The notes under the pieces were generated by a model, which worked only from the letters and a program-made list of their open reading frames with translations, had not been told where the DNA came from and made no database searches. Below, in pieces: positions 59,596-64,000 of a DNA stretch of 64,000 nt. Position numbers and translations under genes: made by a program. This DNA is from Streptomyces sparsogenes (GTDB lineage Bacteria; Actinomycetota; Actinomycetes; Streptomycetales; Streptomycetaceae). Position 1 is the stretch's first letter. Each line of letters begins with the position of its first letter. The DNA lies in NCBI RefSeq assembly GCF_001704635.1, contig NZ_MAXF01000118.1:23081-87080 (forward strand), in the 5' to 3' direction.

Positions 59596-61524
59596 TCACC
59601 CGTCCGCGGGCCACGCCTCGGGCGCGCGTCCTCCCAAACCCACCCGGACCACCGCGTATGTCTCGCCGTCCCTTGGCGGCCGCGTCCAGGAACGGGTGGT
59701 GAATGTGTGCAGCCGCCCGTTCATGAGGGCCTGTCGCGGCAGAGACGCGCCGAACTCCCCGGCCACCGCTTCCAGCAGCGACCGTTCCGTCCCGGCCACG
59801 TCCTCCAGGGCGCCGAAGAACCGGCTCGGATCCAGCGCCCGCGGTATCTCCCCGCTCTGCTCGACCTCTCCGCCGGCATAGGTGAACGCGTACTGCTCGG
59901 CACCGTCTCGCGCCACGGAAAGGTGGAAGAACGGCTCGCCGTGCCAGGCCCTCAGGCCGCTCCACACCACCACCGCGCGAGTGCCCGCGCCGGCGGCAGC
60001 GGCCGGGGAGACGAACCGCTGCCGACCGAACGGGGCGGGATCGCCGTCGAAGGCGAAACTCCAGCCGGGGCCGGCCCGGCCGACCGCCATGAGGGCCCGG
60101 TCGTCGTAGGACGAGAACTCCCTCTTGTCCCGCAGCGCGTGGCGCGCCTCCCACAAGGTCATGGGCCGGCTCAGCGCGGCGTCGTCCCCGTCCGCGAGGC
60201 GCCCGGGCAACTCCTCCGGCTCCACCCCCTCCACCAGGACGAACCGGTAGGAGGTGCGATGGTCGCCCTGGTCCGGCTCCGCGAGCCACGCCAGGCCGCC
60301 CGGGTCGAGCCCGGCGGCCGGGCCCGGCGCCTCACCCGGCTGCCCGCCCCGCGGAGTGGACAGCAGCTCGCGGCCCCGCTCCGGGGTCAGCAGCGGCCCG
60401 AGTACGGGGTCGGCCACCCAGCCCAGCGGCGCCAGGTGGTCCGGTCCCAGCGGCTCCCACAGCGGCACGGCGCTCATCAGCATCCGCCATGCCCCGTCGG
60501 TGTCCCCCCACCGCGCCAGCTCCCGCGCCCGCTCGACCGCCTCGCCGAACGGCCCCGCCGCCGTGTACCGGTACGTGCCGCGCCGCACCTCCTCCAGGAT
60601 CGCGTACGCCAGTGACACCAGCTCCTCCTCGGCGCCCCCCAGATGGAACCTCAGCGTGGAGTCGTCCCGGTACCGGTGCGCCGCGTGCTCGGCGACCAGC
60701 GGGGGCAACAGCTCGGGCGCGTACCGCGGGTCCGTGGCCAGGCCGTCGAAATCCACCTGATAGGTCTGTCCGAGCAGGCGCCGTATCTGGTCGCCCAGCC
60801 CGGCGGCCCGCGGTCTGCCGTACTCCTTGGCCTCGTCCAGCGCCTTCACGGCCCGCTCCCAGCTGCCGCGCAGCGCCTCCAGCCGGGCCTCCTCCACCTG
60901 GATGTCCAGCTCTCGCGTCGTGTCGTTGGCGAACTCCGGCTCCCCGTCGCCGCTGTGCGCCTCCAGGCTGTGGAACTGCCGGTGCATGGCCCGCATGAAC
61001 TCCAGGAAGTTCGCGTGCCGCTTGGGCGGCTCGGCCAGCCAGCTCGACCATGTGTAGACGGCCCACTCACCGTCCTCGTCCACGTCATCGGGATCCATGA
61101 GCACGTGGGTGATGTCGGACTCGACGTCGAGCTGTAACCCGCGCCGCCAGAGGTCCGCCTCCCGCCGCTCCTCGGGCCCGGCGTTCTCGTCCAGATACCC
61201 CTCGAAGGTGACCGCGAGCCCCGACGCGTCGTTGTGCCAGCGCGCGTCCCCGGTCCCCGCCAGCAGCCACACGAACCCGCCCGCGTGCCGCCACCCGTCG
61301 CTGACCTTGAGGAACTCCCGGTACGACGGGGGCATCCGCCGGCCGAGGCGCTCCTCCATGTCCGCGATCCGCTCCTCGGACGCGGGCGGGAACCCCAGCC
61401 ACCGCGCCCGCCGCGCGGTCTCGTCGTCCTCGCCCCGCGTCTCGCCGTCGGGCAGGGAATCCGCCCACTCCCCGCTCCATCTGAGCAGGAAGGACCGCCA
61501 GTCGAATGCCGTGATGTCCGTCAT
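59596..61524 (-). CDS. Large SMI1/KNR4 (SUKH) family protein
   Basis: A 642-residue protein. The N-terminal ~200 residues carry the SUKH/SMI1-KNR4 signature: WLGFPPASEERIADMEERLG, MPPSYREFLKVSDGW, GGFVWLLAG. The middle is helical (RGSWERAVKALDEAKEYGRP) and the C-terminal ~250 residues form an unrecognised beta-rich region (AVVVWSGLRAWHGEPFFHLS). SUKH proteins are often immunity proteins of polymorphic toxins, but this is far longer than a simple immunity protein and no toxin gene is beside it. ATG 61524 is chosen. The frame 5' of it is short and runs towards the IS remnant. Confidence 0.72.
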   Translation of the reverse strand: MTDITAFDWRSFLLRWSGEWADSLPDGETRGEDDETARRARWLGFPPASEERIADMEERLGRRMPPSYREFLKVSDGWRHAGGFVWLLAGTGDARWHNDASGLAVTFEGYLDENAGPEERREADLWRRGLQLDVESDITHVLMDPDDVDEDGEWAVYTWSSWLAEPPKRHANFLEFMRAMHRQFHSLEAHSGDGEPEFANDTTRELDIQVEEARLEALRGSWERAVKALDEAKEYGRPRAAGLGDQIRRLLGQTYQVDFDGLATDPRYAPELLPPLVAEHAAHRYRDDSTLRFHLGGAEEELVSLAYAILEEVRRGTYRYTAAGPFGEAVERARELARWGDTDGAWRMLMSAVPLWEPLGPDHLAPLGWVADPVLGPLLTPERGRELLSTPRGGQPGEAPGPAAGLDPGGLAWLAEPDQGDHRTSYRFVLVEGVEPEELPGRLADGDDAALSRPMTLWEARHALRDKREFSSYDDRALMAVGRAGPGWSFAFDGDPAPFGRQRFVSPAAAAGAGTRAVVVWSGLRAWHGEPFFHLSVARDGAEQYAFTYAGGEVEQSGEIPRALDPSRFFGALEDVAGTERSLLEAVAGEFGASLPRQALMNGRLHTFTTRSWTRPPRDGETYAVVRVGLGGRAPEAWPADG

Positions 61525-61571
61525 ACGCACGATGCTGCCACCTGCCACCGACAGCGCCCGGCGCGCGGGGC

Positions 61572-61604
61572 TTACTTGTCGACCAGGGACATGTGGTGCT
61601 CGTT
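61572..61604 (-). pseudogene. Remnant 3' end of the disrupted aldo/keto reductase
   Basis: Directly after the IS605-type right end, the minus strand reads ten codons and TAA for NEHHMSLVDK. This resembles the RYNE..M..VD. C-terminus common in this aldo/keto reductase group. It is in the frame of no present start codon. If right, it shows that the element inserted between the Tyr and Asn codons of that motif. The same bases would form the guide of the element's right-end RNA. Confidence 0.55.
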
Positions 61605-62413
61605 TTGACATCCTCGCCGCCCTGAAGGGCGGTGATTCCCGCTTACCGCGCCGTTGAAGGCTGCGGTGTCGGGTGGGTTCCTGCTTCGCCGCGCGGTGCC
61701 GGGAGGATTCCCGGTCTTACCTGCGCTCCACAGGCTGACACGGCCAGTCCGGCCGCCTTGGCGACGTTGACCGCCGCGTTGATGTCCCGGTCCAGGACGG
61801 CCCCACATGCCCCGCAGGTCCATACACGGACATGCAGGGGCTTGGGGCCGTCCTGGACGCCGCACTGCGAGCACACCTGAGACGTGGGCTCGAAGCGGCC
61901 GATCCGGATGAAGGTGCGCCCGTACCGGGCGGCCTTGTACTCCAGCATGCTCACGAACGCGGACCATCCGGCGTCGTGCACGGACTTGGCCAGGCGTGTA
62001 CGCGCGAGTCCCTTCACCGCCAGGTCTTCCACAGCCACCGCTTGGTTCTCGCGGATCAGCTTTGTGGAGAGCTGGTGATGGAACTCGCGGCGAGCGTCGG
62101 CGACACGGGCGTGCGCCCGTGCGACGCGGACCCTGGCCTTGTCCCTGTTCTTGCTGCCCTTCTTCTTGCGGGAGAGGGCGCGCTGCGCCTTCTTCAGGCG
62201 CTTCTCGGTCCGGCGCAGGAATCGCGGGCTGCCGACCTTCGTGCCGTCGGAGAGGACCGCGAAGTGCCCGAGCCCGAGATCGATGCCCAACTCCGGCGAC
62301 ACCTCGGGCAGGGATTCCTCCGGGCCGGTCTCCACGACGAAGCTCGCGAAGTACCGGCCCGCGCTGTCCTTGACCACGGTCACCGTGGACGGCACCGACG
62401 GCAGAGCGCGGGA
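61605..62413 (-). mobile_element. IS605/IS1341-type tnpB remnant with intact right end
   Basis: The part runs from the tnpB-derived coding sequence to the right end. The terminal sequence on the minus strand, CACCGCCC-TTCA-GGGCGG followed by GAGGATGTCAA, is the canonical hairpin and end of actinobacterial IS605-family tnpB elements (stem 61617-61622/61627-61632, end at 61605). The left end, any tnpA gene and roughly the first third of tnpB are missing. The right-end RNA (omegaRNA) of such elements is made from this region and uses the adjacent flank as guide. Confidence 0.75.
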
Positions 62414-63046
62414 CGTCAGGAACCCCTTGCCGAGCGGGCTGAAGGGCACGAAGCCGATGCCCAGGGCTACACAGGTGGGCAGCACCTCCGGCTCGGGGTC
62501 CCTGGTCCACAGCGAGTACTCGCTCTGCACCGCCGTCACCGGATGCACCGCGTGGGCGCGGCGGATGGTCCGCGCACTGGCCTCCGAGAGGCCGAAGCAG
62601 CGCACCTTGCCTTCCTGGACCAGTTCGCCCACCGTCCCGGCGACGTCCTCGATCGGTACGTCCGGGTCGACGCGGTGCTGGTAGAACAGGTCGATCGTGT
62701 TCACTCCGAGGCGCTGGAGGGAGGCGTCGGCCACGGCGCGGATCTGCTCGGGGCGGCTGTTGAGCCCGGCGGGTGCGCCGTCCTCGATGCGGAAACCGAA
62801 CTTGGTCGCGATCACCACCTGGTCGCGCAGCGGGGCGAGGGCCTCTCCGACGAGTTCCTCGTTGACGTACGGGCCGTACACCTCGGCGGTGTCGAAGAAG
62901 GTGACGCCGCGTTCGACGGCGCCGCGGAGTACGGCGATCATGTTCTTGCGGTCGCCGGGGTTCGGGCCGTAGCTCTGGGACATGCCCATGGCGCCGAGCC
63001 CGATCGCGGAGACGCGCAGGTCCCGTCCCAGTGTGCGTGTGTGCAT
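61643..63046 (-). CDS. In-frame fusion: aldo/keto reductase N-terminus to TnpB RuvC/zinc-finger domain
   Basis: A 467-residue chimeric ORF. Residues 1-~211 are an aldo/keto reductase: LGLGAMGMS-like start, tetrad Asp/Tyr in FFDTAEVYGPY, Lys in IATKFGF, His in YQHRVDPDV, and PFSPLGKGFLT where it stops. From about residue 212 (SRALPSVPSTVTV) the sequence is TnpB. RuvC residues D256 (GIDLGLG), E340 (VEDLAVKG) and D421 (DRDINAAVN) and the CSQC...CGAC zinc finger are intact, while the TnpB N-terminal recognition half is gone. ATG 63046 has AAGGAGGAG. There is no frameshift or stop at the junction (near 62413). It is either a decaying fusion or a newly formed protein. Confidence 0.85.
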   Translation of the reverse strand: MHTRTLGRDLRVSAIGLGAMGMSQSYGPNPGDRKNMIAVLRGAVERGVTFFDTAEVYGPYVNEELVGEALAPLRDQVVIATKFGFRIEDGAPAGLNSRPEQIRAVADASLQRLGVNTIDLFYQHRVDPDVPIEDVAGTVGELVQEGKVRCFGLSEASARTIRRAHAVHPVTAVQSEYSLWTRDPEPEVLPTCVALGIGFVPFSPLGKGFLTSRALPSVPSTVTVVKDSAGRYFASFVVETGPEESLPEVSPELGIDLGLGHFAVLSDGTKVGSPRFLRRTEKRLKKAQRALSRKKKGSKNRDKARVRVARAHARVADARREFHHQLSTKLIRENQAVAVEDLAVKGLARTRLAKSVHDAGWSAFVSMLEYKAARYGRTFIRIGRFEPTSQVCSQCGVQDGPKPLHVRVWTCGACGAVLDRDINAAVNVAKAAGLAVSACGAQVRPGILPAPRGEAGTHPTPQPSTAR

Positions 63047-63198
63047 CGTTCTCCTCCTTGCCGGGCGACCCGCTCGGTCAGCCGAGTGGGTCTGTCCTGC
63101 CGAGTGGTGACCGAGGGGAAGTGTCGCCTGGTCGTTCACGCGATGGCCTTCACGGGCGGTAGGGCGGCCGCCGGAGCGTCGGGCGCCGTTTTCTGGGG

Positions 63199-64000
63199 CT
63201 ACCAGGCGTACGCCTCAGGAGCCTCACCTCCGGGGCCCGGCCAGATCTCGTCGAGCGCGCGGAGGGTCTCGGGAGGCAGGGACAGGTGCGGGGCCCGCAG
63301 CGATTCGGTCAGTTGCTCGGGGGTACGCGGCCCGACGATGGCGGTGGCGACGGCCGGGTTGTGCAGGAGCCAGGCCAGTGCGACGTCCGCAGGGCGCTCG
63401 CCGAGGTCCGCGCACAGGGCTTCGTACTTCTCGAGCTGCGGCCGGTGCCGCTCGACGGTGGCCAGGAAGTCGGGTGACGAGCGCCGGCCGCTGTCGGCCT
63501 TGCGCAGGGTGCCGCCGAGCAGGCCGCCGCCCAGCGGGCTCCACGGGATCAGGCCGAGGCCGTAGTGGCGCAGGGCGGGGATCAGTTCGAGCTCGATCGT
63601 GCGGGCGTTGAGGTTGTACAGGCTCTGCTCGGACACGAGGCCCAGGAAGTGCCGCTTGCTCGCCTCCTGCTGGGCGGTGGCGATGTGCCAGCCGGCGAAG
63701 TTGCTGCTGCCGACGTAGGTGACCTTGCCCTCGCGGACGAGTTGCTCCATGGCCTGCCAGATCTCGTCCCACGGGGTCGAGCGGTCGACGTGGTGCATCT
63801 GGTACAGGTCGATGTGGTTCGTCCGCAGCCGTCGGAGGCTGGCCTCGGCGGCCCTGCGGATCTTGTAGGCCGACAGGTACTTGTCGTTGGGGCCGGTGCC
63901 CATGGGCTGGTAGAGCTTGGTGGCCAGCACGATCCGGTCGCGCCGGCCGCCGCCCTGGGCGAGCCAGCGGCCGATGATCTCTTCGGACAGGCCGTAGCCC
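63199..64000 (-). CDS. Aldo/keto reductase (5' end beyond the window)
   Basis: The C-terminal ~267 residues of an aldo/keto reductase of the YghZ/potassium-channel-beta-like group. The catalytic Lys (VLATKLYQPMG) and His (YQMHHVDRSTPWDE), the cofactor-site Ser-Asn in YVGSSNFAGWH and the C-terminal AIVGPRTPEQL are visible. The frame is open to base 64000 (GYGLSEEIIGRWLAQ), so the start is outside. It lies 153 bases upstream of the AKR-TnpB fusion on the same strand, so the two may have been an operon of reductases. The substrate is unknown. Confidence 0.88.
   Translation of the reverse strand, partial: GYGLSEEIIGRWLAQGGGRRDRIVLATKLYQPMGTGPNDKYLSAYKIRRAAEASLRRLRTNHIDLYQMHHVDRSTPWDEIWQAMEQLVREGKVTYVGSSNFAGWHIATAQQEASKRHFLGLVSEQSLYNLNARTIELELIPALRHYGLGLIPWSPLGGGLLGGTLRKADSGRRSSPDFLATVERHRPQLEKYEALCADLGERPADVALAWLLHNPAVATAIVGPRTPEQLTESLRAPHLSLPPETLRALDEIWPGPGGEAPEAYAW

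Noticed and set aside
61643..62413. Complete, autonomous IS605 transposon
   Set aside because: No tnpA, no left end and no N-terminal third of TnpB are present. Only the right end and the C-terminal nuclease half remain.

Overview
The window is chromosomal DNA from a Streptomyces-type actinomycete. GC is very high, third codon positions are almost always G or C, GTG and TTG starts are common, and genes often overlap by ATGA or GTGA. The gene content is typical of the genus: an AllR-type allantoin cluster, a MurJ/FemX wall module, secreted RNase Sa, GH6 cellulase and DUF5955/DUF6126 proteins. I see no rRNA, tRNA, CRISPR array, phage or biosynthetic gene cluster.

Layout. 1-2.6 kb: end of a xanthine dehydrogenase molybdenum subunit and its XdhC maturation factor. 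2.7-10 kb: secreted GH6 glycosidase with a large internal insertion, duplicated tautomerase behind a nested palindrome, MFS exporter, exported PI-PLC, AlkZ-like DNA glycosylase, CorA. 10.2-14.8 kb: GAF-LuxR regulator divergent from two acyl-CoA synthetases. 14.9-20.5 kb: unknown 643-residue protein, hydrolase, zinc-ribbon protein with a decayed nuclease-like fold, thiamine-binding/HTH pair, SDR. 20.6-23.9 kb: urate branch (OHCU decarboxylase, HIU hydrolase, urate oxidase, 8-oxoguanine/guanine deaminase). 24-31.1 kb: L,D-transpeptidase, FemX-like transferase, MurJ-like flippase, and a response regulator/kinase/GerMN-lipoprotein operon.

31.2-37.9 kb holds the second half of purine catabolism: malate synthase, a MobA-like nucleotidyltransferase, DUF5955, an IclR regulator (AllR), allantoinase and allantoicase. 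Three palindromes of form TTCC-N7-GGAW lie in the malate synthase, allR and allantoinase control regions. Guanine or xanthine would pass through urate and allantoin to glyoxylate, which malate synthase converts to malate. The MobA-like protein and XdhC would serve the molybdoenzyme.

37.9-45.3 kb: SCO6745-like protein, AIM24 protein, XRE-cupin regulator with a small membrane protein behind twin 20-bp repeats, RNase Sa-like ribonuclease, KDG kinase/KDPG aldolase pair, PheC-like cyclohexadienyl dehydratase, LysR regulator. 45.5-59.5 kb: two carbohydrate-uptake systems. One is a clan-A glycoside hydrolase divergent from a family-5 binding protein/two permease/two ATPase operon ending in a GntR regulator. 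The other is a sugar ABC system followed by a ROK kinase and a membrane protein.

59.6-64 kb: a large SMI1/KNR4 (SUKH) protein, then the strangest locus. An aldo/keto reductase gene is fused in frame to the RuvC/zinc-finger half of an IS605-type TnpB. The element's right end is preserved, and the last ten reductase codons appear to follow immediately after it. A second aldo/keto reductase runs off the window end.
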